Below are positions 12,301 to 24,300 of a DNA stretch of 64,000 bases, one piece after another (position 1 is the stretch's first letter; the number at the start of each line of letters is the position of its first letter). A program made the position numbers and the translations under genes. The notes beneath the pieces were generated by a model. It searched no databases. It was not told the origin of the DNA and saw only the letters and a program-made list of their open reading frames with translations. Origin of the DNA: Limnomonas spitsbergensis. Taxonomy: Eukaryota > Chlorophyta > Chlorophyceae > Chlamydomonadales. Where the stretch lies: the NCBI GenBank assembly GCA_037349105.1, contig JAYJMM010000017.1, positions 1,054,001 to 1,118,000 on the forward strand, given 5' to 3'.

Positions 12301-15300
12301 TCCAGAAAGGATCCCAGGACCAAGGGCCTAGGGTTATGAGGCCTACCTTGACCTTAGGCCCTAGGGTAATGAGGCCTACCTTGACCTTAGGGCCTAGGGT
12401 AATGAGGCCTACCTTGACCTTAGGGCCTAGGGTAATGAGGCCTACCTTGACCTTAGGGCCTAGGGTAATGAGGCCTACCTTGACCTTAGGCCCTAGGGTA
12501 ATGAGGCCTACCTTGACCTTAGGGCCTAGGGTAATGAGGCCTACCTTGACCTTAGGGCCTAGGGTAATGAGGCCTACCTTGACCTTAGGCCCTAGGGTAA
12601 TGAGGCCTACCTTGACCTTAGGGCCTAGGGTAATGAGGCCTACCTTGACCTTAGGGCCTAGGGTAATGAGGCCTACCTTGACCTTAGGGCCTAGGGTAAT
12701 GAGGCCTACCTTGACCTTAGGGCCTAGGGTAATGAGGCCTACCTTGACCTTAGGGCCTAGGGTAATGAGGCCTACCTTGACCTTAGGGCCTTGGGTAATG
12801 AGGCCTACCTTGACCTTAGGGCCTAGGGTAATGAGGCCTACCTTGACCTTAGGGCCTTGGTCATAAATCCTTCATTCAATGAAATGAAACATGACTTCCA
12901 ACGCAGTTCCTTTTCGGTCTCAGGTTTTTGGGGGGGGGAGTTTTCACTTGCCCTTCGCACCCGGGTCCCGGATCCTTATAATTATCAACCTGAATTACAG
13001 CAAAGATCGCTTCACCGCTGCTCAGCTGCTCCCCCTCCATCTCCGGCCCTTGGGGCGCCTTAGCTTCCCTGGTTCTTGAGTCCTGGGTCCCTTGCATCCT
13101 TTTACTCCAAGTAAAGCATACATCATTTCCACCGCTGCCCCCCCTCCATCTCAGGCCCCAGATAAGGGTTAATACCCTGGGTCTTGAGTCCTGGATCCTC
13201 ACATCCTCTAACCTTAATTAAAGCATGCATCATTAACACCACTGCTCTACCTCCATCTCAGTTGCTTGAGGCGCCTTAACATCCCTGAGTCCTGCGTCCT
13301 GAGCTCTTGGACTGCCTTAAACTGTAAATAATCTCAGGTCCTCAAGAAGCGTATAATTCCCTGGGACCTATGTCCCGAGCTCTTGGACTTACTTGAGCTG
13401 TACAACATTTGCCCCCAACCCTTCCCCTTCCCATTTGCACCGCTGCTCCCCCTCCATCTCAGGTCCTCGAGGAGCGTTTAATTCTCTGAGACCTGGGTCC
13501 CGAGCTCTTGAACTGACTTGGGCTGTACAACATTTGCCCCCAACCCTTCCCCTTCCCATTTGTCAATTTGTCGTGTCAGCAGCATTGGCTCAGCAAGGAG
13601 GCATCCAAGATCTCCCTCTCGTTGAATTCTCCAAGTTCCAGGGTGTACGGCTTCCAGGGTTTCAGGCGTATGGCCACCCGAGTTCCAGGGTTTCAGAGCG
13701 TCACCTCTCCAGGGTTCATGAATTGTCGAGGCCGGTTTCTAGAGCCACGAATCGTGATCCCGAGCTTATGAGAGGATTCTACCTGACTACCACACGGCAG
13801 CCAACCAGCCTTGTCTCGCCATGGCGGCCAAATCCGAGAGGTGCAATAATTCCACACACTCACCGTCCTCAGCTTGCCGGATGGGCAACCTCTTGGTCAC
13901 CTCACAACGGCTCGTTTTCCTATGAATCGCGCCACAGCTTCATGCAGCCAAGCTGTCCAGCTGCAGCTGTCAGAGAGACGCAGCATAGCCGCGTGCGGTT
14001 CCACTGCTAATTTAAGGGTGGTTCAGCTACAATTCAGCTACATGATGGCCTGCAGCCGTGGGGGCTTGTTGCAGCAAGCCCTGCTGCCTGGGCCGCTGGC
14101 TGCTGGCCGGTCAAAGCTGCATCCCTACTGGCTCAGTGGTGGCTGCCCAGCTGATCGCAACACGAGGTTTGGGACCCTGCTGAAATAAGCGCCATCCTGC
14201 CAATGGCCCATCCTCCTACCCTGCTACCCTCCTGCCCTCCTACCCTCCTAGCCCTCACCTGTATCTTTTCGGCCAGCTGCTGCTGCAGGGCAAACAGCTC
14301 CGAGGCCGCATCTGCCTTTTGTCGCTGCTCCCTCTCCGCCCACTCCTGCCTCTCAGCAGCTCTGGCAGCCTCCATCTGAGCCAAGCGCCTTGCCTAGGGG
14401 AGCAGGGCGGGTTAAGCGTTTGGCCTTACGTTTCAACCCCAAAACCTAGGGGAGCAGGGCGGGTTGAGAGTTGGGGTTCAGTGTTTCAACCTTGAAATAG
14501 GCCTCCATCTGCACCAGATGCCTGGCCTAGGGGGCAGGCATAGTCAGGGTATGGGCTAAGGATTTTAACCCTTATCTAGGTCTCCATCTGCTCCAAGCGC
14601 GTCGCCTAGGGGAGCAGGGCGGGTTAAGAGTTGAGGTTCAGGGTTTCAACCGTAAACTAGGCCTCCATCTGATTCAAGCGCCTCGCCTAGGGGAGCAGAG
14701 CAGGTTCAGTGTTTCAACCTTTAAATAGGCCTCCATCTGCACCAGACACCTTGGCTAGGGGAGCAGGCATAGTCTGGGTATGGGCTAAGGATTTAAACCC
14801 TCGTCTAGGTCTCTATCTGCTCCAAGCGCCTCGCCTAGGGAGCAGGCAGGTTCAGGTTTTCGGAAAAGTGTTTCAGCCCTACAATAAGCGTCTGTCTGCA
14901 CCCAGCATCTTGGCTAGGGGAGCAGAACAGGTTCAGTGTTGGATATCGGGTTTCAACCCTCACCTAGACCTCCACCTGCACCAAGCTTCTTGCCTGGGGA
15001 ACAGGGCAGGAGATACCCACACTTACTCTTACTGCAGGAGTAACACACTTCCACACCTTTGCCATGGCGCACCTGAAGCACTCCATCACACCCGCGCAAG
15101 CCCCCCCCCCGCCCTCACCAGTTGCGACCGGGCCTTCTCACTCTCCTCCACCTGCACCAAGCATCTCCCTTTGGGGGCAGGGCAGGACAAACCCAGTGCT
15201 TCTCCTACAACGGGGTTTAGGGTTTATGCTGCAGGGTTTAACCCTCAACCCTTCCACACCATGGCGCGTCCTGGGCATGCTATTTCAAGCCCCCTCCCCC

Positions 15301-18300
15301 TCACCAGCTGTGACCGGGCCCGCTCGCTCTCCTCCACCTGGAGAGCGGCCTCGCGAGCGCTGCCGGACCTCAGCGCCTGCTCGCGGGACATGCCAGCCAG
15401 CTGCTCCTGCAGCGCTGTGATGGCCTCCAAGTAGCGCTCCTCAGCCTCCTGAGAGTGGTTTCATGGTCCAGGGGCACGGACAGGGTTTAGGGTTTAGGGA
15501 CGTCAGCAGGGTTCAGGGCCAGCTCGGCCAGCTGCTCCTGCAGCACAGCGATGGCCTCCATGTGGTGCTCCTCCGCCTCCTGAAAGCGGTTTCATGGTCC
15601 AGGTGTGTCAGCAGGGCTCATGGTTCAGGACTGTCAGCATGGCTCAGGGGCACGGCAAACAGCCACGCCGTGGCCTGCCTCTGCCCCCTGAAACCGGGTT
15701 CATGGTTCAGGGGCACGGACAGGGTTCAGGGTTTAGGGACGTCGGCAAGGTTCAGGGCCAGCTCGGCCAGCTGATACTGCGGCACCGACATAGCCTCCGT
15801 GTTGAGCTCCTCCACCTCCTGGAAGAGGAGTCATGATTCAGGTGCACCAACAAGGTTTAGGGTTCAGGGAACATGACAGGGTTTTAAGTTAAGGATTGTC
15901 ACAGGGCACAGGGCCAGCTGCTGCAGCAATGCTACAGCCAAGTTGTGACAGGCTCTGCCTCCTCAATCTGGGTTCAGGGCATAGACAGGCTTCAGGGTTT
16001 AGGGGTAACCCACATTTTAGGGTTCAGGGGTATAGATAGGCTTCAGGGTTCAGGGGCATAAGCAAATTTCAGGATTCAGGGATCAGGGGCATAGACAGGG
16101 TTCAGGAGCATAGACGGGCTTCAAGGTTCAGGGGAATCGGCGTTGCGTCCCACTGATGGGGGTTAGGAGCTTGTCCTGGTTTACTATATATGCACACGGG
16201 GGTCCCTGGCCAGCCATGGCAGTGCACATGAGGGCGCTGCACTCACCTACAACTGGCGCTGCGCTTCTAAGGGCGCCGGGCCCAGGCCTCCAACACAGGC
16301 GATGTGTGAGCAGCAGCCATGCTGACATCAAGTGAGGGACTTACCTGCAGCTGGCGCTGTGTCTCTAGGGCACTGCTTGAGGTCTCCAGCCCATGCTTGC
16401 CGTCAATCTTATCAAAGGTGGGCGTGCAAGGGGCCCTGGTTATGTGTGCAAAGCGGCAAAATCGGCAGCATTTCAGGGACACACCTGCAGCTGGCGCTGT
16501 GTCTCTAGGGCACTGCTTGAGACCTCCAACGCAAGCTTGGCTTCGCTCTCCTCGGCCAGCTGTCGGTGCAGCATCACCTTGACCACCTCAGCCTTCTCAG
16601 CTGTCAGGGGGGAGAGGGGGGTAAATGTGCTGGAGGGGCAGGGAGTCAGGGTGACAGAGAGCTGTCGGTGCAGCATCACCTTGACCACCTCAGCCATTTC
16701 AGCTGTCAGAGGGGAGAGGGGCAGAACAGTGATCTACAGCGTGGTTCAGCCACGCTTCAGCTACATCGTTCCTTCGGCCAGTATTGCATTGTCAGCAGGT
16801 CAGGGGAGAGAGGGAAGGAAAGGAGGGGTGTGTGTGGGTTGAGGGAGCCACAGTGCGGGGTGCTTGGGTTAGTTCCCCATTTGCCCAGTGGTGGCCACCC
16901 AGCTGCCTGCTGCTTGGGTTTGTGGTCGGCCTAGTGGCCCAGTGGCGCAGTGGTGGCCACCCAGCCACCTGCGAAGGTGGTCTGGTTCCTACTTTCATAG
17001 AGAGTAGCAAATGGGCAAGGCACACATTCAGCCACAGAACGCCGCCCTCAACCTCAGGATGCTACAGGCACCTCAGCCACAACCCCAAGCTTGCGATAAG
17101 CCATGAGCACTCTTTGGGAGTTATGCTTGTCGCCGCCCCCCATGCCTTGTGCATGAGAGGGTCGTTCCTCGACATGACACGACACAACATGTGCATGAGA
17201 GGGCCATGCCCTGTGCATGAGAGGGCTGGTACGCAAAAACGAGCAAAGGGCTCTCAAGTTGCAAACATCAGACGTATGTGACTTAGTACTGCATGGGCTC
17301 CGCTCGCATTAAACGTCTAAACCCTTAACCCCTGACCCTAAACGAGCAAAGGGCACTCAAGACGCATTCGAATTCATACTGCATGCTAAACCCTAAAACC
17401 CTTAACCCTAAAATCCCTGAATATCAGACACAACCAACTTTATGCTGCATGGGCTCCGCTCGCACCAAAAGTTTTGCGGCCTTTAATAAATGCGTCCCTT
17501 CCAGAAGTCGGGATTTGGACACACGCATGAGCCCTATGATTACTTTGGCTATCCAAGTTAAGGTACTTTGAAGTAACTGATTTACCGAAACCAAATGCTG
17601 GTTCACTGTATGTTACATAATGAAATGGCCTGCACGTTATTTGATGAGCCATGATGCCCTACACCTTAGCCATAATGCCCTACACCTTCGCCATAATGCC
17701 CTACACCTTAGCCGTAATGCCCTACACCTTAGCCATAATGCCCTACACCTTAGCCATAATGCCCTAAACCTTATTAGCCATAATGCCCTACACCTTATTA
17801 GCCATAATGCCCTACACCTTAGCCATAATGTCCTACACCTTAGCCATAATGCCCTACACCTTAGCCATAATGCCCTACACCTTAGCCATAATGCCCTACA
17901 CCTCAGCCACACCTTCAATGCTCAGCCGCCGGACTTCCTCGAGGGCTTCAGCCAGCTGCTCCTTGACCCTCTCAGCCTTCTCAGCTGTCAAGGAGAAATA
18001 GAGAGGGGTGAATGTGTTGGCGGGGCAGGGAGTCAGAGGGGGGGTGGGGCAGCCAATGGTGCAGTATCACACTCAACACCTCTGCCTTATGAGCTGTAAT
18101 AGGGAGAGAGAGGGGTGGATGTGCTGATGGGGCAAGGAGCCAAGGGGGGGAGGCAGCCAATGGTGCAGTATCACACTCAACACCTCTGCCTTATGAGCTG
18201 TAATAGGGAGAGAGAGGGGTGGATGTGCTGATGGGGCAAGGAGCCAAGGGGGGTGGGGCAGCCAATGGTGCAGTATCACACTCAACACCTCTGCCTTATG

Positions 18301-21300
18301 AGCTGTAATAGGGAGAGAGAGGGGTGGATGTGCTGATGGGGCAAGGAGCCAAGGGGGGGAGGCAGCCAATGGTGCAGTATCACACTCAACACCTCTGCCT
18401 TATGAGCTGTAATAGGGAGAGAGAGGGGTGGATGTGCTGATGGGGCAAGGAGCCAAGGGAGGGTGGGGGCAGCCAATGGTGCAGTATCACACTCAACACC
18501 TCTGCCTTATGAGCTGTAATAGGGAGAGAGAGGGGTGGATGTGCTGATGGGGCAAGGAGCCAAGGGGGGTGGGGCAGCCAATGGTGCAGTATCACACTCA
18601 ACACCTCTGCCTTATGAGCTGTAATAGGGAGAGAGAGGGGTGGATGTGCTGATGGGGCAAGGAGCCAAGGGGGGGAGGCAGCCAATGGTGCAGTATCACA
18701 CTCAACACCTCTGCCTTATGAGCTGTAATAGGGAGAGAGAGGGGTGGATGTGCTGATGGGGCAAGGAGCCAAGGGAGGGTGGGGGCAGCCAATGGTGCAG
18801 TATCACACTCAACACCTCTGCCTTATGAGCTGTAATAGGGAGAGAGGGGGGTGGATGTGCTGATGGGACAAGGAGCCAAGGGGGGGGGTGGGGCAGCCAA
18901 TGGTGCAGTATCACACTCAACACCTCTGCCTTATGAGCTGTAATAGGGAGAGAGGGGGGTGGATGTGCTGATGGGGCAAGGAGCCAAGGGGGGGGGGAGG
19001 CAGCCAATGGTGCAGTATCACACTCAACACCTCTGCCTTATGAGCTGTAATAGGGAGAGAGAGGGGTGGATGTGCTGATGGGGCAAGGAGCCAAGGGGGG
19101 GAGGCAGCCAATGGTGCAGTATCACACTCAACACCTCTGCCTTATGAGCTGTAATAGGGAGAGAGAGGGGTGGATGTGTTGGAGGGGCAAGGAGCCAAGG
19201 GGGGTGGGGCAGCCAATGGTGCAGTATCACACTCAACACCTCTGCCTTATGAGCTGTAATAGGGAGAGAGAGGGGTGGATGTGCTGATGGGACAAGGAGC
19301 CAAGGGGGGGAGGCAGCCAATGGTGCAGTATCACACTCAACACCTCTGCCTTATGAGCTGTAATAGGGAGAGAGAGGGGTGGATGTGCTGATGGGGCAAG
19401 GAGCCAAGGGGGGGAGGCAGCCAATGGTGCAGTATCACACTCAACACCTCTGCCTTATGAGCTGTAATAGGGAGAGAGAGGGGTGGATGTGCTGATGGGA
19501 CAAGGAGCCAAGGGGGGGAGGCAGCCAATGGTGCAGTATCACACTGAACACCTCTGCCTTATGAGCTGTAATAGGGAGAGAGGGGGGTGGATGTGTTGGA
19601 GGGGCAAGGAGCCAAGGGGGGGAGGCAGCCAATGGTGCAGTATCACACTCAACACCTCTGCCTTATGAGCTGTAATAGGGAGAGAGGGGGGTGAATGTGC
19701 TGATGGGGCAAGGAGCCAAGGGGGGGTGGGCAGCCAATGGTGCAGTATCACACTCAACACCTCTGCCTTATGAGCTGTAATAGGGAGAGAGAGGGGTGGA
19801 TGTGCTGATGGGGCAAGGAGCCAAGGGGGGGAGGCAGCCAATGGTGCAGTATCACACTCAACACCTCTGCCTTATGAGCTGTAATAGGGAGAGAGAGGGG
19901 TGGATGTGCTGATGGGGCAAGGAGCCAAGGGGGGGAGGCAGCCAATGGTGCAGTATCACACTCAACACCTCTGCCTTATGAGCTGTAATAGGGAGAGAGA
20001 GGGGTGAATGTGCTGATGGGGCAAGGAGCCAAGGGGGGGAGGCAGCCAATGGTGCAGTATCACACTCAACACCTCTGCCTTATGAGCTGTAATAGGGAGA
20101 GAGAGGGGTGGATGTGCTGATGGGGCAAGGAGCCAAGGGGGGGAGGCAGCCAATGGTGCAGTATCACACTCAACACCTCTGCCTTATGAGCTGTAATAGG
20201 GAGAGAGAGGGGTGAATGTGCTGATGGGGCAAGGAGCCAAGGGAGGGTGGGGGCAGCCAATGGTGCAGTATCACACTCAACACCTCTGCCTTATGAGCTG
20301 CAATAGGGAGAGAGAGGGGTGGATGTGCTGATGGGGCAAGGAGCCAAGGGGGGGAGGCAGCCAATGGTGCAGTATCACACTCAACACCTCTGCCTTATGA
20401 GCTGTAATAGGGAGAGAGAGGGGTGGATGTGCTGATGGGGCAAGGAGCCAAGGGGGGGAGGCAGCCAATGGTGCAGTATCACACTGAACACCTCTGCCTT
20501 ATGAGCTGTAATAGGGAGAGAGAGGGGTGAATGTGCTGATGGGGCAAGGAGCCAAGGGGGGTGGGGCAGCCAATGGTGCAGTATCACACTCAACACCTCT
20601 GCCTTATGAGCTGTAATAGGGAGAGAGATGGGTGGATGTGCTGATGGGGCAAGGAGCCAAGGGGGGGAGGCAGCCAATGGTGCAGTATCACACTCAACAC
20701 CTCTGCCTTATGAGCTGTAATAGGGAGAGAGGGGGGTGAATGTGCTGATGGGGCAAGGAGCCAAGGGAGGGTGGGGGCAGCCAATGGTGCAGTATCACAC
20801 TCAACACCTCTGCCTTATGAGCTGTAATAGGGAGAGAGAGGGGTGGATGTGCTGATGGGGCAAGGAGCCAAGGGAGGGTGGGGGCAGCCAATGGTGCAGT
20901 ATCACACTCAACACCTCTGCCTTATGAGCTGTAATAGGGAGAGAGGGGGGTGGATGTGCTGATGGGGCAAGGAGCCAAGGGAGGGTGGGGGCAGCCAATG
21001 GTGCAGTATCACACTCAACACCTCTGCCTTATGAGCTGTAATAGGGAGAGAGAGGGGTGGATGTGCTGATGGGGCAAGGAGCCAAGGGAGGGTGGGGGCA
21101 GCCAATGGTGCAGTATCACACTCAACACCTCTGCCTTATGAGCTGTAATAGGGAGAGAGAGGGGTGAATGTGCTGATGGGGCAAGGAGCCAAGGGGGGGA
21201 GGCAGCCAATGGTGCAGTATCACACTCAACACCTCTGCCTTATGAGCTGTAATAGGGAGAGAGGGGGGTGGATGTGTTGGAGGGGCAAGGAGCCAAGGGG

Positions 21301-24300
21301 GGGAGGCAGCCAATGGTGCAGTATCACACTCAACACCTCTGCCTTATGAGCTGTAATAGGGAGAGAGGGGGGTGGATGTGCTGATGGGGCAAGGAGCCAA
21401 GGGGGGGGGGAGCAGCCAATGGTGCAGTATCACACTCAACACCTCTGCCTTATGAGCTGTAATAGGGAGAGAGATGGGTGGATGTGCTGATGGGGCAAGG
21501 AGCCAAGGGGGGGAGGCAGCCAATGGTGCAGTATCACACTCAACACCTCTGCCTTATGAGCTGTAATAGGGAGAGAGAGGGGTGGATGTGCTGATGGGAC
21601 AAGGAGCCAAGGGGGGGAGGCAGCCAATGGTGCAGTATCACACTCAACACCTCTGCCTTATGAGCTGTAATAGGGAGAGAGGGGGGTGGATGTGCTGATG
21701 GGACAAGGAGCCAAGGGGGGGGGTGGGGCAGCCAATGGTGCAGTATCACACTCAACACCTCTGCCTTATGAGCTGTAATAGGGAGAGAGGGGGGTGGATG
21801 TGCTGATGGGGCAAGGAGCCAAGGGGGGGGGGAGGCAGCCAATGGTGCAGTATCACACTCAACACCTCTGCCTTATGAGCTGTAATAGGGAGAGAGAGGG
21901 GTGGATGTGCTGATGGGGCAAGGAGCCAAGGGGGGGAGGCAGCCAATGGTGCAGTATCACACTCAACACCTCTGCCTTATGAGCTGTAATAGGGAGAGAG
22001 AGGGGTGGATGTGTTGGAGGGGCAAGGAGCCAAGGGGGGTGGGGCAGCCAATGGTGCAGTATCACACTCAACACCTCTGCCTTATGAGCTGTAATAGGGA
22101 GAGAGAGGGGTGGATGTGCTGATGGGACAAGGAGCCAAGGGGGGGAGGCAGCCAATGGTGCAGTATCACACTCAACACCTCTGCCTTATGAGCTGTAATA
22201 GGGAGAGAGAGGGGTGGATGTGCTGATGGGGCAAGGAGCCAAGGGGGGGAGGCAGCCAATGGTGCAGTATCACACTCAACACCTCTGCCTTATGAGCTGT
22301 AATAGGGAGAGAGAGGGGTGGATGTGCTGATGGGACAAGGAGCCAAGGGGGGGGAGGCAGCCAATGGTGCAGTATCACACTGAACACCTCTGCCTTATGA
22401 GCTGTAATAGGGAGAGAGGGGGGTGGATGTGTTGGAGGGGCAAGGAGCCAAGGGGGGGGAAGCAGCCAATGGTGCAGTATCACACTCAACACCTCTGCCT
22501 TATGAGCTGTAATAGGGAGAGAGGGGGGTGAATGTGCTGATGGGGCAAGGAGCCAAGGGGGGGTGGGCAGCCAATGGTGCAGTATCACACTCAACACCTC
22601 TGCCTTATGAGCTGTAATAGGGAGAGAGAGGGGTGGATGTGCTGATGGGGCAAGGAGCCAAGGGGGGGAGGCAGCCAATGGTGCAGTATCACACTCAACA
22701 CCTCTGCCTTATGAGCTGTAATAGGGAGAGAGAGGGGTGGATGTGCTGATGGGGCAAGGAGCCAAGGGGGGGAGGCAGCCAATGGTGCAGTATCACACTC
22801 AACACCTCTGCCTTATGAGCTGTAATAGGGAGAGAGAGGGGTGGATGTGCTGATGGGGCAAGGAGCCAAGGGGGGGAGGCAGCCAATGGTGCAGTATCAC
22901 ACTCAACACCTCTGCCTTATGAGCTGTAATAGGGAGAGAGAGGGGTGAATGTGCTGATGGGGCAAGGAGCCAAGGGGGGGAGGCAGCCAATGGTGCAGTA
23001 TCACACTCAACACCTCTGCCTTATGAGCTGTAATAGGGAGAGAGAGGGGTGGATGTGCTGATGGGGCAAGGAGCCAAGGGGGGGAGGCAGCCAATGGTGC
23101 AGTATCACACTCAACACCTCTGCCTTATGAGCTGTAATAGGGAGAGAGAGGGGTGAATGTGCTGATGGGGCAAGGAGCCAAGGGAGGGTGGGGGCAGCCA
23201 ATGGTGCAGTATCACACTCAACACCTCTGCCTTATGAGCTGTCAATAGGGAGAGAGAGGGGTGGATGTGCTGATGGGGCAAGGAGCCAAGGGGGGGAGGC
23301 AGCCAATGGTGCAGTATCACACTCAACACCTCTGCCTTATGAGCTGTAATAGGGAGAGAGAGGGGTGGATGTGCTGATGGGGCAAGGAGCCAAGGGGGGG
23401 AGGCAGCCAATGGTGCAGTATCACACTGAACACCTCTGCCTTATGAGCTGTAATAGGGAGAGAGAGGGGTGAATGTGCTGATGGGGCAAGGAGCCAAGGG
23501 GGGTGGGGCAGCCAATGGTGCAGTATCACACTCAACACCTCTGCCTTATGAGCTGTAATAGGGAGAGAGATGGGTGGATGTGCTGATGGGGCAAGGAGCC
23601 AAGGGGGGGAGGCAGCCAATGGTGCAGTATCACACTCAACACCTCTGCCTTATGAGCTGTAATAGGGAGAGAGGGGGGTGAATGTGCTGATGGGGCAAGG
23701 AGCCAAGGGAGGGTGGGGGCAGCCAATGGTGCAGTATCACACTCAACACCTCTACCTTATGAGCTGTAATAGGGAGAGAGAGGGGTGGATGTGCTGATGG
23801 GGCAAGGAGCCAAGGGAGGGTGGGGGCAGCCAATGGTGCAGTATCACACTCAACACCTCTGCCTTATGAGCTGTAATAGGGAGAGAGGGGGGTGGATGTG
23901 CTGATGGGGCAAGGAGCCAAGGGAGGGTGGGGGCAGCCAATGGTGCAGTATCACACTCAACACCTCTGCCTTATGAGCTGTAATAGGGAGAGAGAGGGGT
24001 GGATGTGCTGATGGGGCAAGGAGCCAAGGGAGGGTGGGGGCAGCCAATGGTGCAGTATCACACTCAACACCTCTGCCTTATGAGCTGTAATAGGGAGAGA
24101 GAGGGGTGAATGTGCTGATGGGGCAAGGAGCCAAGGGGGGGAGGCAGCCAATGGTGCAGTATCACACTCAACACCTCTGCCTTATGAGCTGTAATAGGGA
24201 GAGAGGGGGGTGGATGTGTTGGAGGGGCAAGGAGCCAAGGGGGGGAGGCAGCCAATGGTGCAGTATCACACTCAACACCTCTGCCTTATGAGCTGTAATA

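Noticed and set aside
12336..12866. 176-codon plus-strand frame of an 11-residue repeat
   Set aside because: A 33-bp period necessarily keeps one frame open; it is antisense to a gene and lies in its intron.
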